Source: Shinella zoogloeoides
GTDB taxonomy: Bacteria; Pseudomonadota; Alphaproteobacteria; Rhizobiales; Rhizobiaceae
NCBI RefSeq assembly: GCF_033705735.1
Contig: NZ_CP131130.1
Coordinates: 2,235,001 to 2,299,000, forward strand
Length of the DNA stretch: 64,000 nt
Direction: 5' to 3'
Part shown: positions 42,928-52,152 of the stretch, piece after piece
Position numbering within the stretch: position 1 is the stretch's first letter
How the letters are laid out: each line of letters begins with the position of its first letter
Position numbers and translations under genes: made by a program
The notes under the pieces: generated by a model
Told to the model about the DNA's origin: nothing
What the model saw: the letters and a program-made list of their open reading frames with translations, nothing else
The model's database searches: none

Positions 42928-45252
42928 TCAGAATTCTTCCCAGTCCTGCGCCGCAGCGCCCACCGCGGTCGGCTGTCCGCCACCACCGAAGGCGCGGGCG
43001 AGCTTGCTGCCGAGAGCCCGCGCACCGGATGCGACCGGGCGATGCTCGGCGGACGAAGCCACGGCGGGCCGTGCATCGGTGGCGCCCATTCCGAGACGGA
43101 ACTGCGCGAGCAGCGTGTTGAGGGCCGAGGCCTCGGTCGCCAGCGCATGGCTTGCCGCCGTCTGCTCCTCCACCATGGCCGCATTCTTCTGCGTGCCCTG
43201 GTCGATGGAATTGACCGCCGAACTGATCTCGTTGAGACCCGTCGACTGCTCGCGTGCCGAGCGCACGATCGCCGCGACGTTCTGGTCGATCTCCTGCACC
43301 TGATCGACGATCTCGGAGAGCGCCGAGCCGGTCTCGCCGACGAGCGCGACACCGAGATTCACCTGCTCGCCCGACTTGGTGATGAGCGCCTTGATCTCCT
43401 TGGCGGCATTGGCCGAGCGCTGGGCGAGCTCGCGCACTTCCTGCGCGACGACGGCAAAACCCTTGCCGGCCTCCCCTGCCCGCGCCGCTTCCACGCCGGC
43501 ATTGAGGGCGAGAAGGTTGGTCTGGAAGGCGATCTCGTCGATGACCCCGATAATGTTGGAGATTTCGCGCGAGGAAGCCTCGATGCCGCTCATCGCACCC
43601 ACTGCCCGGCGCACGACGTCGCCGGACTTTTCCGCGCTGGCACGGGTACGCTCGACGAGATGGCCGGCATCTTCCGCCCGGCGCGTCGCGTCCTTGAGCG
43701 AGGTGGTGATCTCCTCCAGCGCCGCCGCCGTCTCCTCGACGGAAGCCGCCTGCTGCTCGGTGCGCTTGGCAAGGTCGTCGGAAGCCGTGCGGATTTCCGC
43801 CGAGCCGGCCTGGATGGCATTGGCATTGCTGCCGACCGAGCGAAGGGCCGATTGCAGCTTCTCGACGGAGATGTTGAAGTCGTGGCGGACCTGGTCGAGC
43901 GAGCCGGCGAAGGCCTGTTCGATCCGGTGCGTCATGTCGCCGTCGGCAAGCTTCTGCAACCCTTCGGCAAGCGCCTCGACGGCCATGCGGGTCTGGCGCT
44001 CGCGCTCGGCGGCCTCCTCGGCGCGCTGGCGGCGTTCGTCCTCGGAAAGCGCGCGGTTCTGCTCCGCCTCGCCTTCGAGGCGGATCTTGGCGAGCGTCGC
44101 ATCGCGCAGCACGGCCAGCGACCGGGCCATTTCACCGATCTCGTCCTGGCGGCCGGATTCGGAAAGATCGACATCCGTGCGGCCGGCGGCGATCTCGCTG
44201 GTGGCGACGATGACCTTGTCGAGCCGCTTGCGGAAGCGAGCCGCCAGCAGCCAGCCGATCGCCACCATCAGCCCGGCGGCGATGGCGATGACGGCCGTCG
44301 AGGTAAGCGCCAGCGCGGAAAGATGCGAGAACAGCACCGACTTCGGCACGGAGACGACGGTGAACCACGTGGTGCCCGGCACCAGCGGCACCGGCACGGC
44401 GACGGCGATGGACGAAACACCACCGACATCCTTGATTTCCATCGCCTTTTCGGGATTGGCGAGCAGCGCCTTCCAGACCTCGGCATCGAGGCCGGAATCG
44501 CCGAGCGTCTTGCCGAGCGCGGCCTGGTCGGGATGACTGATGATGCTGCCGCCCTGGCTGAGCAGCGCGACATAGCCCTCGCCCAGCGGCTTCAGCCGCG
44601 CCATGTCGGCGGCAAGCGAATCGAGCGCGATGTCGACGCCCGTCTCGCCCTTGAATTCGCCGTCGAACAGGAGCGGCACCATGAAGGAGGTCATCAGCAC
44701 GTTCTTGCCGCCGATGACATAGCTGTAGGGCTCGGTCAGGAAGTCCTTCCCGGTCGCCTTGGGCACCTGATAGTAGTCGCCGGGGCCGGGCTTGTCGTAG
44801 TCGACCAGCGCCTCCATGCCGACCTTGCCCTCGTTGCGCACGAAATAGGGAATGTAGCGGCCCGTCGCGTCGTGGCCCGGCTTATTCCTGTATTCCTCGT
44901 CCTTGCCGTCGAAGGCATTCGCCTCCCAGCCGGTGCTGACGCCGAGCGCATAGGGATTGTCCGCCATCAGGCGGTCGAAGATGCTGTTCATCGTCTCGCG
45001 GCTCGGCGTACCCGTCGCCTTCACCGCATAGAGGGTGGAGCGCATGTTCCAGCTCAGCGCCTTGACCTTGGCGAAATAGGTTTCGACCTTGCCGGCGCTC
45101 GCCTCGGCCGCGTTCACCATTTCCGAGATCGACCGTTCCTCCACCGCCCGGTAGGACAGCCAGAGCAGAACGCCCGCGGTCGCGACGGTGGTGGCAACGC
45201 CGGCCGCCACGATGGCGAACATGTTCCGGGCAGTCGCAGTCTTTGGCAGCAT
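42928..45252 (-). CDS. Methyl-accepting chemotaxis protein with double-CACHE sensor
   Basis: 774 aa from ATG 45252, with AAGGAG 8 nt upstream. TM1 about 12-32, a long periplasmic dCACHE-like sensor (about 33-315, with PYALGVSTGWEANAFDGKD and GDYYQVPKATGKDFLTEPY), TM2 about 320-340, HAMP and linker, then the signalling domain with its hairpin tip near EVRELAQRSANAAKEIKALI. It ends DWEEF, resembling the xWxxF tether that recruits CheR methyltransferase and CheB. The dCACHE class usually senses amino acids, organic acids or polyamines; the ligand is unknown. Confidence 0.9.
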   Translation of the reverse strand: MLPKTATARNMFAIVAAGVATTVATAGVLLWLSYRAVEERSISEMVNAAEASAGKVETYFAKVKALSWNMRSTLYAVKATGTPSRETMNSIFDRLMADNPYALGVSTGWEANAFDGKDEEYRNKPGHDATGRYIPYFVRNEGKVGMEALVDYDKPGPGDYYQVPKATGKDFLTEPYSYVIGGKNVLMTSFMVPLLFDGEFKGETGVDIALDSLAADMARLKPLGEGYVALLSQGGSIISHPDQAALGKTLGDSGLDAEVWKALLANPEKAMEIKDVGGVSSIAVAVPVPLVPGTTWFTVVSVPKSVLFSHLSALALTSTAVIAIAAGLMVAIGWLLAARFRKRLDKVIVATSEIAAGRTDVDLSESGRQDEIGEMARSLAVLRDATLAKIRLEGEAEQNRALSEDERRQRAEEAAERERQTRMAVEALAEGLQKLADGDMTHRIEQAFAGSLDQVRHDFNISVEKLQSALRSVGSNANAIQAGSAEIRTASDDLAKRTEQQAASVEETAAALEEITTSLKDATRRAEDAGHLVERTRASAEKSGDVVRRAVGAMSGIEASSREISNIIGVIDEIAFQTNLLALNAGVEAARAGEAGKGFAVVAQEVRELAQRSANAAKEIKALITKSGEQVNLGVALVGETGSALSEIVDQVQEIDQNVAAIVRSAREQSTGLNEISSAVNSIDQGTQKNAAMVEEQTAASHALATEASALNTLLAQFRLGMGATDARPAVASSAEHRPVASGARALGSKLARAFGGGGQPTAVGAAAQDWEEF

Positions 45253-45648
45253 GAAACGTCTCCTTGCATCCGGGCGTGCAGGCACGCACCGGCATTCGTC
45301 GGGAAATGGCGGAAACATGCCGGCGGACGCGGCGAAACAGAGACGAAGTCATTTCGCAGACCCGGAGCGTAAGCGCGTACTGGTTTATGAAACGATAAAA
45401 TTCGAATGAACGATATTCGGAACGGAATGCCGGCTGGTGCGCTTTTCCCGAAGGCCGGTTTTTCAGGGCATCGGAGCGCATTTCGCGGCTGCGGCGCCCT
45501 CGGGAGGACCGTTCGGAAAAAGTGAACAATGCGTTCGCCCGGCCCGGCCTTCCGGCAGGCGGCGCAAAGGGCGATATTCGCCTCAATGCAAGGCGCCGAA
45601 ACCGACGCCGCACCCGAACATCCCGGACGGTTCCGGGGAGGAGTTATC
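45253..45648. other. Divergent promoter region between chemoreceptor and VOC dioxygenase genes
   Basis: No gene is convincing in these 396 bp. An AT-rich island around 45380-45420 (containing the palindrome ATTCGAAT) is the likely chemoreceptor promoter. The segment from 45520 to 45648 is the leader of the downstream dioxygenase gene. Confidence 0.5.
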
Positions 45649-46602
45649 ATGACCCTTAAGCTCACAGGCATCCATCACCTGACGGCAATCACCGCGAACG
45701 CCGCGGAGAACCTGCATTTCTATACGCAGGTGCTCGGCCTGCGCCTCGTCAAGAAGACGGTGAACCAGGACGACACGACCGCCTACCACCTCTTCTACGC
45801 CGACGGCCTCGCCTCGCCCGGCACGGACCTCACCTTCTTCGACTGGCCGGTCGGCCATGAGCGCCGCGGCACGCACAGCGTCTCGCGCACGGGCCTTCGC
45901 GTCGCACGTCTCGACACGCTCGAATGGTGGAAGGCCCGCCTTGCCGACCTGAAGGTCAAGGCCGGCGAGATCCGCGATGTCGGCGGCCGCGCCACGCTCG
46001 ATTTCGAGGATGGCGAAGGCCAGCGCTTCCGCCTGACCGTGGACAATGCCGGCGCGCCTTCCAATCCCTGGGAGAAGAGCCCCGTTCCGGCCGAACACCA
46101 GATCAAGGGCCTCGGCCCCATCACGCTCAGCGTGCCCGATCTCCGCAACACGGAAATCGTGCTGACCGAGGTGATGAACATGGCGGAGACCTCGACCTAT
46201 CCGAACCCGGATGGGGCGGGCGAGGTTCATGTCTTCTCGATGGGCGACGGCGGGCCGGCGGCCGAACTGCATGTCGCCGTCGAGCCGGACCTGCCGGTCG
46301 CCCACCAGGGCGCGGGCGCCGTGCACCATGTCGCCTTCCGCGCCCCGGACATCGAGGCGCTCCATGCCTGGACGGAGCGGCTGCGCGGCTTCCGCGTTCC
46401 TTCCAGCGGCGAGGTCGAGCGCTTCTACTTCCGCTCGCTCTATTTCCGCGAGCCGAACGGCATCCTGTTCGAGATCGCGACGGACGGCCCCGGCTTCGCC
46501 GTGGACGAGCCGCTCGAAACCCTCGGCGAGAGCCTGTCGCTGCCGCCCTTCCTCGAGCCGCGCCGCGCGCAGATCGAGGCCCGGCTGAAGCCGCTCGCCT
46601 GA
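45649..46602 (+). CDS. VOC-family ring-cleaving dioxygenase (MhqO/PcpA-like)
   Basis: 317 aa from ATG 45649 behind GGGGAGGAG; the frame upstream is leader. Two vicinal-oxygen-chelate halves: [21 protein letters not shown]...[14 protein letters not shown], and about 155-300 with [19 protein letters not shown] and [19 protein letters not shown]. His in GIHHLT and VHHVAF plus the C-terminal Glu in FEIAT are the expected metal ligands. Related proteins (MhqA, MhqO) act in hydroquinone/catechol ring cleavage under quinone stress. An FMN reductase follows and a fused relative is convergent, supporting a quinone-detoxification role. Confidence 0.84.
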   Translation: MTLKLTGIHHLTAITANAAENLHFYTQVLGLRLVKKTVNQDDTTAYHLFYADGLASPGTDLTFFDWPVGHERRGTHSVSRTGLRVARLDTLEWWKARLADLKVKAGEIRDVGGRATLDFEDGEGQRFRLTVDNAGAPSNPWEKSPVPAEHQIKGLGPITLSVPDLRNTEIVLTEVMNMAETSTYPNPDGAGEVHVFSMGDGGPAAELHVAVEPDLPVAHQGAGAVHHVAFRAPDIEALHAWTERLRGFRVPSSGEVERFYFRSLYFREPNGILFEIATDGPGFAVDEPLETLGESLSLPPFLEPRRAQIEARLKPLA

Positions 46603-46611
46603 CCCCAACCG

Positions 46612-46649
46612 AAACCCCGGCGTGGCTGAGCCCCCGCCGGGGTTTTTGC
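46612..46649 (+). terminator. Hairpin with T-run after VOC dioxygenase gene
   Basis: AAACCCCGGCG / CGCCGGGGTTT (11 bp, 12-nt loop) followed by TT, 10 bp after the stop and only 22 bp before the next ATG. Likely a terminator or attenuator between the dioxygenase and reductase genes. Confidence 0.75.
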
Positions 46650-46671
46650 ACCCTCACAGCGGAGAAAAGAC

Positions 46672-47229
46672 ATGACCAGACTGGTGGCAATCTCGGGCAG
46701 CCTGCGCAAGGGCTCCTTCAACACGGCGCTGCTGCGCGCCGCCCTCGACATGGCGCCGGAGGGCGTCGAGATCGTCGAGGGCACCATCCGCGGCATTCCG
46801 CTCTACGATGCGGACGTGGAGGCCTCCGACGGCATCCCGCAGGCGGTCGCCCGCCTCAAGGACCAGGTGGCCGAAGCCGATGGCGTGATCCTCTTCACGC
46901 CGGAATACAACAACGGCATTCCCGGCGTCTTCAAGAACGCCATCGACTGGATGAGCCGCCCGCCGGCCGATATTCCCCGCGTGTTCGGCGGCAAGCCCTT
47001 CGCCATCGCCGGCGCCTCGCCCGGCAATTTCGGCACGCTGCTCTCGCAGGAAGCCTGGCTTCCCACCATGCGCACACTCGGCACCGTGCCGTGGTTCGGC
47101 GCCAAGCTGATGGTCTCGCGCGCCGCCACCGTCATCGAGGACGGCCGGATCGTCGACGAGGCGACCGAAAGGAAATTGCGCGACTTCATCGCCGGCTTCG
47201 CCGCCTTCGTCGCCAACTTCAAGGACTGA
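46672..47229 (+). CDS. NAD(P)H-dependent FMN reductase / quinone reductase family
   Basis: 185 aa flavodoxin-like fold. N-terminal SGSLRKGSFNTALLRAA phosphate-binding loop and central FTPEYNNGIPGVFKNAIDW identify the NADPH-dependent FMN reductase family (ChrR/YieF, azoreductase relatives). These enzymes reduce quinones, chromate or azo compounds by two electrons in the cytoplasm. GGAG precedes the ATG. Its place between two ring-cleavage enzymes suggests quinone protection. A bidirectional terminator follows. Confidence 0.86.
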   Translation: MTRLVAISGSLRKGSFNTALLRAALDMAPEGVEIVEGTIRGIPLYDADVEASDGIPQAVARLKDQVAEADGVILFTPEYNNGIPGVFKNAIDWMSRPPADIPRVFGGKPFAIAGASPGNFGTLLSQEAWLPTMRTLGTVPWFGAKLMVSRAATVIEDGRIVDEATERKLRDFIAGFAAFVANFKD

Positions 47230-47233
47230 CCGA

Positions 47234-47269
47234 AAAAAAGGGGCGCGCCTTGCGGCGCGCCCCTTTTTT
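47234..47269. terminator. Bidirectional intrinsic terminator
   Basis: Perfect 16-bp stem AAAAAAGGGGCGCGCC / GGCGCGCCCCTTTTTT with TTGC loop, between the reductase (+) and the fused dioxygenase-hydrolase (-). A-run and T-run allow action on both strands. Confidence 0.95.
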
Positions 47270-47289
47270 ATATTGTGTCGCCGCAGGCC

Positions 47290-48846
47290 TCAGCCGACGA
47301 CGCGTTCCTTGTAGGCTTTCGCCAGGTCCAGATCGGCGATGCCGATATCGTGGCCGGCGGCGAGCAGCTTGTGCTCCACCGTCGCGCCGGCTGCCGCAAG
47401 ATGCGCCTCAAGGTCGCCGGCATAGCGGCCGTAGGGATCCGCCTCGCCACTCACCATCAGCACGTTCGCGCCGGAAAGATCGGCGGCGGGCACCGTCTCC
47501 AGAACGTTCATGCCGCGCAGCAGCACGGCGTTGCGGATGACGCCCGGATGCAGCAGCATCACCGCGCCGATCATGTTCGCGCCGTTGGAATAGCCGACGA
47601 ACAGCGTCTTTTCCGGATCGAGCCCATAGGCAGCGTTCGCCCCTTCCATGAAAGCCGCGAAGGCCTCCGCCTCGCTGGCGAGCTCCTTCTGGTCGAAGGT
47701 GACGGCCGTCAGGCGGCGGAAGAAGCGCGGATAGCCCTCGTCCATGCTGCGGCCGCGCGGACTGAGCAGCACCGCATTAGGCGCAAGCCGCGCGCCGAAC
47801 GGCAACAGGCTGGTCTCGTTGCCGCCGGTGCCGTGCAGCAGCACGACCGCGGTGCCATCGGGATTTTCCGGGCGATGCACCCGGTGGATGAAGGGCAGGT
47901 CCCGTTCGCTCATTCTTTCTTCTCCGGGCAGGGAAAATTGCGGAAGCCGGGCACGGACATCGTCCGGATCGGCGCGGAAATGCCGGGGAACGAACAGCCT
48001 GGCGCCGAGCGTTTCCAGCGGCTCGTCGACCGTCATGCCGGGCGCGTCCGTCGCATATTCGACGAGCGAGCCGCCCGGCTCGCGGACATAGAGCGAGTAG
48101 AAATAGGTGCGGTCGTGCATGTTCGTATCGCCCGCATCCTCGGCGGCAAGCCGGCCTGCCGCCGCTTCCACGGCCGCCCGGTCCGGCGCCCGCAATGCGA
48201 CATGGTCGATCGTGCCCGTGCCGGGCGCCGAGGTCCAGAAGCCGCTCGCATCGCGGATGTCGAGCACGTCGCCCGCATCGCCGGCGAGCCGCACGATGCC
48301 GTCCGCCTCGGCCGCCCTGCGGAAGCCGAAATGCCCGCCGATGAAGGCGGCGGTCTCTGCCGGCCTCTCCGACAGGATCGTCGCGCCGCGGATGCGCTGG
48401 ATGGCATCGCCCGCCGCTATGTCCTTCGTGACATGCGGCGCCGGGCCTTCCACATCCGCCTCGCCGACAAGCTTGACGATGATGCCGTCGGGGTCCTTCA
48501 GCCGGAGCACGGGCTCGCCGAACTCCTGCGCCGGTCCCGTCATCGCGATGTTCTGCGTCAGGGCGCGCGTCAGCCAGAAGCCGATGGCTTCCGGCCGGAT
48601 GGCGAAGGCGATCTCCGACGGCTGGCCGAGCCCGACCCGCCCCGGGGAACCGTCTTCCCAGGCAAGGAAGGTGACCAGCGAGCCGGGGCTTGCCGCCGCG
48701 TCGCCATAGAAGAGATGGAGCTGGTCGGCGTCCTCGTAGCCGGCCGTCCGCTTGACGAGCCTGAGGCCGAGGAAGCCCGCATAGAAATCGACGTTCGCCT
48801 GGATCTTCCGGGTAATGCCCGTGATGTGATGGATGCCGCTTGTCAT
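47290..48846 (-). CDS. Fusion: VOC ring-cleaving dioxygenase + carboxylesterase (MhqO-MhqD-like)
   Basis: 518 aa from ATG 48846 behind AAAGGAGGTG. Residues about 1-290 form a two-half VOC dioxygenase ([55 protein letters not shown]). From about 312 there is an alpha/beta hydrolase like phospholipase/carboxylesterases, with VVLLHGTGGNE (oxyanion), nucleophile Ser420 in GYSNGAN, Asp in SGEADPYGRY and His in AAGHDIG. In Bacillus, MhqO and MhqD are separate genes of a quinone-stress operon; here both activities are in one chain. The joint carries an internal ATG at residue 312, so independent hydrolase translation is possible. No frameshift is evident. Confidence 0.87.
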   Translation of the reverse strand: MTSGIHHITGITRKIQANVDFYAGFLGLRLVKRTAGYEDADQLHLFYGDAAASPGSLVTFLAWEDGSPGRVGLGQPSEIAFAIRPEAIGFWLTRALTQNIAMTGPAQEFGEPVLRLKDPDGIIVKLVGEADVEGPAPHVTKDIAAGDAIQRIRGATILSERPAETAAFIGGHFGFRRAAEADGIVRLAGDAGDVLDIRDASGFWTSAPGTGTIDHVALRAPDRAAVEAAAGRLAAEDAGDTNMHDRTYFYSLYVREPGGSLVEYATDAPGMTVDEPLETLGARLFVPRHFRADPDDVRARLPQFSLPGEERMSERDLPFIHRVHRPENPDGTAVVLLHGTGGNETSLLPFGARLAPNAVLLSPRGRSMDEGYPRFFRRLTAVTFDQKELASEAEAFAAFMEGANAAYGLDPEKTLFVGYSNGANMIGAVMLLHPGVIRNAVLLRGMNVLETVPAADLSGANVLMVSGEADPYGRYAGDLEAHLAAAGATVEHKLLAAGHDIGIADLDLAKAYKERVVG

Positions 48847-48933
48847 GGGGCACCTCCTTTCGCGAGCACCCAATCAGGATTTGGCCATCCGCGCCAGCCG
48901 GCGCCCGGTGAATGCACTGTCCACAAAACAAGA

Positions 48934-48958
48934 CCGGCCCCGCTGATGGCGAGGCCGG
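48934..48958 (-). terminator. Probable terminator after the 72-aa hypothetical gene
   Basis: On the minus strand CCGGCCTCG / CGGGGCCGG (8 of 9 pairs, 7-nt loop) is followed by TCTTGTTTTG, about 40 bp beyond the stop. Confidence 0.55.
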
Positions 48959-48999
48959 CCGATGCCGGCGCGATTGCGCCGGAGCGTCTGGAATTTGGT

Positions 49000-49218
49000 T
49001 CAGGCGGCCGCGATATGGGCCGGCGACATCGCCCGCGTCGAGGCGGACGGATCGTTGAGGAGACGGCGGATCGCGGCGCGCACCTCGTCTGCCGAGGAGA
49101 AACGCTGGGAATCCAGGTCCCACACGGAATATTTGACGGCGACGAACTTCAGCCGATCCTCGTCGGGAACGACGACGCCGACAGCCTCACCACCGATTTC
49201 GATAACCTGCTTTTGCAT
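49000..49218 (-). CDS. Small conserved-type hypothetical protein
   Basis: 72 aa from ATG 49218 (MQKQVIEIGGEAVGVVVPDE), with AGGAG 5 nt upstream. Compact alpha/beta composition (VWDLDSQRFSSADEVRAAIRRLL); no signal peptide, membrane segment or catalytic motif. Not recognised beyond resemblance to small uncharacterised rhizobial proteins. Well-placed ribosome site and downstream terminator support it being real. Confidence 0.65.
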   Translation of the reverse strand: MQKQVIEIGGEAVGVVVPDEDRLKFVAVKYSVWDLDSQRFSSADEVRAAIRRLLNDPSASTRAMSPAHIAAA

Positions 49219-49287
49219 AACAACTCCTGCCGCGCCTAAAGGCACAGCCAATTCAATTTGCGCTTATTCGACGGAGGGGACTTCAGT

Positions 49288-49383
49288 TCACATTCGGCGG
49301 AGGGCCGTATGCACTTTCCCTTTGATCGTTTCACGACAGGAGCACGCCACACGCACGGAGGCGATGCAGTTGATATCGTACAT
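49288..49383 (-). CDS. Possible 31-aa cysteine-containing peptide
   Basis: ATG 49383 to TGA 49288, with AGGGAG 6 nt upstream of the start. The peptide MYDINCIASVRVACSC... has three cysteines and a basic C-terminus (KGKVHTALRRM). It lies 70 bp upstream of the 72-aa hypothetical gene on the same strand and could be its leader peptide. Support is only the ribosome site and position. Confidence 0.3.
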   Translation of the reverse strand: MYDINCIASVRVACSCRETIKGKVHTALRRM

Positions 49384-49868
49384 GACACACTCCCTCTGGT
49401 TGGCGCTGACGCTGAAAAAAGGACGCGTCAGAGACGGACCGAAACAGACGCATGCGGTCCTCATGCGATGCTCCAACACATAAGCGGCTCTCCTTTCCTT
49501 GTCAAGGAAATCCGTAGAATTTTGGAAAAAATTACTGCCGGATTTGTGTGACAATTCGAATCGCAAAATAGTTTTCGCGCTTGCAGCATATTCCAGGAAA
49601 ATATGTCGCCAAGACGGACATTCCGGGGAAAAGCCGTGACGCAACCCTGCGGCGGCGCAGAAATGCCATCACCTCACCCTATGGGCGAAGATCACCGCAT
49701 TGGGCAAATGCTCCAGTTGCCCATGGGACACACACCCGAAACGAAGCGGGGAAAAAACGCTGTGGGACCATTCTTTTTCGCGATGGAGGCTCGATCTTCC
49801 GGTGAAACATGAATAAAGAGTGAATCGCGATTTTGTTGTGTTAATTAAGCCGCAGTGACCGGCAGGGT
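49384..49868. other. Gene-free upstream region of the TolC-like gene
   Basis: No convincing gene in 485 bp. AT-rich tracts around 49495-49570 and 49795-49850 (TGTTGTGTTAATTAAG) are likely promoter regions, the latter for the outer-membrane protein gene. No clear operator was recognised. Confidence 0.5.
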
Positions 49869-51269
49869 ATGAACATGAATTTCACACGGACGCTTTTCCC
49901 TCTGAGCATGCTCCTCCTGTCGGGCTGCGTGGTCGGCCCAGATTACCAGAAGCCCGACACCGCGCTTCCGGCCAAATTCACCGAGAGCAAGACATCGAGC
50001 GCCGAGAACGTGACGCTCAATCCGTGGTGGGAATCCTTCCGCGACAAGCGGCTGAACGACCTCGTGCATCAGGGCCTCGGTGAAAACCTTTCGGTCATGA
50101 CCGCGCTCGAGCGCATCGAGGCTGCCCAGGCGAACGTCATCATCGCCGGCGCCGGCGGCCTGCCGGATCTTGGCGTCGGAGCGAATGCGACGGCACAGGG
50201 CGGTCACAACTCGGCCTCCAAGAAGACGCTGAGCACCGGGGCGGACGCCTCGTGGCTGCTCGATTTCTTCGGCCAGTATCGCCGTGCCAAGGAAGCGGCG
50301 AATGCCTCGCTCGATGCCGCTTATGACGACGTCAACGTGGCGCGCCTCGCCTACCTTTCCGATCTTGCGTCGAGCTACGTGAACGCACGTTATTATCAGG
50401 AAGCGCTTGCCCTCAACCGCAAGAACCTGGAATCGCGCCGCGAGACCCTGAAGCTGACGAACGAGATCAAGGAAGCCGGCGCGGCTTCGAGCCTCGACGT
50501 GCTGCAGGCCGAAGGTCTCGTCAACCAGACGCTGGCGGATCTGCCCGCGCTCGAAACCGGCTTCCTGCAGTCGGCCAACCATATCGCCACGCTGCTCGGC
50601 GTGCCGGCCGGCACGATCACCGGAAGCCTCACGAAGGGTTCGGCCCAGCCCATGCCGCGTTACAAGACGCGCACCGGCGTTCCGGCCGACCTCATCCGCA
50701 ACCGCCCCGACATCCGCGCGGCCGAGCGTCGCCTGCAGGCCGCAACGGCAGAGATCGGTGTCAACGAGGCGAACCTGTATCCGAGCATCCAGCTCAGCGG
50801 CTCGATCAACGCGTCGCGCGTCTTCACCAATCCCGGCGTGACCAACGGCACGCTCTGGTCGTTCGGTCCGTCCCTCTCGCTGCCGATCTTCAACGGCGGT
50901 GAACTGAAGGCTCGGGTGAAGGTTGCCCGCTCGGAAGCCGAGCAGCAGTATCTGGCCTGGAAGTCGACGGTGCTGAACGCGGTGGAAGAAGTCGAGAACG
51001 CCCAGAGCGCGCTGATCCGCGACGGCCAGACGGTCGCCGCCCTGCGCAAGGTCGTGCAGTCCTACGAGCAGACGCTTAACCTCGCCCGCGAAAGCTATCG
51101 CGGCGGTGCCAGCACGATCCTCGACGTACTCGATGCAGAACGCAACGTCGCCTCGGCCCGCCTGTCGCTTGCTTCGGCGATCCGCCAGCTGGCCCGCGAC
51201 TATGTCTCGCTCAACGTCGCGATCGGCGGTGGCGCGGAGATCGGCTCGCCGACCGTCGCCAGCCGGTAA
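49869..51269 (+). CDS. NodT-family RND outer-membrane efflux lipoprotein (TolC-like)
   Basis: 466 aa. Signal peptide with lipobox LLLSGC (Cys20) followed by VVGPDYQKPDTALP, the hallmark NodT/OprM start; then two TolC-like repeats with long amphipathic helices (ELKARVKVARSEAEQQYLAW; NARYYQEALALNRKNLESRR). Forms a trimeric outer-membrane channel for RND or MFS exporters. It stands alone, yet the window has two RND adaptor-pump sets without their own channel (17618-22259 and 37158-42393), so it could serve either. A second ATG two codons in is an alternative start. Confidence 0.88.
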   Translation: MNMNFTRTLFPLSMLLLSGCVVGPDYQKPDTALPAKFTESKTSSAENVTLNPWWESFRDKRLNDLVHQGLGENLSVMTALERIEAAQANVIIAGAGGLPDLGVGANATAQGGHNSASKKTLSTGADASWLLDFFGQYRRAKEAANASLDAAYDDVNVARLAYLSDLASSYVNARYYQEALALNRKNLESRRETLKLTNEIKEAGAASSLDVLQAEGLVNQTLADLPALETGFLQSANHIATLLGVPAGTITGSLTKGSAQPMPRYKTRTGVPADLIRNRPDIRAAERRLQAATAEIGVNEANLYPSIQLSGSINASRVFTNPGVTNGTLWSFGPSLSLPIFNGGELKARVKVARSEAEQQYLAWKSTVLNAVEEVENAQSALIRDGQTVAALRKVVQSYEQTLNLARESYRGGASTILDVLDAERNVASARLSLASAIRQLARDYVSLNVAIGGGAEIGSPTVASR

Positions 51270-51342
51270 GCAGTCGGATGGTCGCCGGGTGCTTCATCCG
51301 GCGGCATATATATAATGAGAGAATTCGAAGCGGCGGTCCGGC

Positions 51343-52047
51343 CTAGGCGGGACCGCCGCTTTCGGTTTCGAAGAACGTGTCGAGCGCGGCGGCCGTGCGG
51401 CCGTAATGCTCGCGCAGAGCCGCCGCCGCGCCCTCCCCGTCGCGCGCGAGCGCCAGCTCCATCAGCCGGCGATGCTCGCCCTCGACATCGCGCGCCCCGC
51501 CGGAGAGGCTGATCGACATGCGCCGGTAGCGGTCGGCCCGCGAGAACAGCTTCTCGCAGATTTCCAGAAGGATCGGCGACCCGCAGGCCGAGATCAGCGC
51601 CGCATGGAAGGCGGCGTGCCGCTCCTCCCAGTCCTCCCGGATCGCCGAGGGAATGTCCTCGCGCACCTGCGGGATGCGCGCGAGAAGGTGGTGGGCGGCG
51701 ATCACCCGCGCCTCCCAGTCCGCATCCCCCTTTTCCACCGCCAGCCGCAGCGCCTCACTTTCGCAAAGCTGCCGGGCCGCCGTGATATCGCGGAGCTCTT
51801 CCAGCGACAGCGTCGCGACGCTGTAGCCGCGATGATCGTCGAGGACCGTGAAGCCTTCCGCCGTCAGCCGCGCCAGCGCCTCGCGCACCGGCGTCACGCT
51901 CATGCCGCAGAGCGCCTGCAGATCGGCGAAGCGCAGCCGGTCGCCGGGCTTGAACCGCGTCGAGCGGATCGCCTGCCGGATCGCCTCGTAGGCATCGCCC
52001 GCCAGCGTCCGCCCGCCTGCCCGCTTCTGGTCCGTCTGACTGCGCAT
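51343..52047 (-). CDS. GntR-family (FCD) transcriptional regulator
   Basis: 234 aa from ATG 52047 (MRSQTDQKRAGG); no strong ribosome site. Winged HTH about 18-85 (AYEAIRQAIRSTRFKPGDRLRFADLQALCGMSVTPVREAL) and an all-helical FCD ligand domain (about 95-225) whose metal-binding His positions include EERHAAFHAALI. Divergent from the FAH-family gene, 105 bp apart, so it probably controls it. Confidence 0.88.
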   Translation of the reverse strand: MRSQTDQKRAGGRTLAGDAYEAIRQAIRSTRFKPGDRLRFADLQALCGMSVTPVREALARLTAEGFTVLDDHRGYSVATLSLEELRDITAARQLCESEALRLAVEKGDADWEARVIAAHHLLARIPQVREDIPSAIREDWEERHAAFHAALISACGSPILLEICEKLFSRADRYRRMSISLSGGARDVEGEHRRLMELALARDGEGAAAALREHYGRTAAALDTFFETESGGPA

Positions 52048-52152
52048 CTTATAAACTCGCAAGGATTTTCGAAAATCATTGACTTCATGTAAAACCGGAT
52101 GGAAGGTACGCGCAACCGAAATCGGCAAGGCCGGCACTCAACGGAGGATACT

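Noticed and set aside
43042..45372. A 776-codon plus-strand frame opposite the chemoreceptor
   Set aside because: Shadow frame; the minus-strand chemoreceptor has complete domain architecture.
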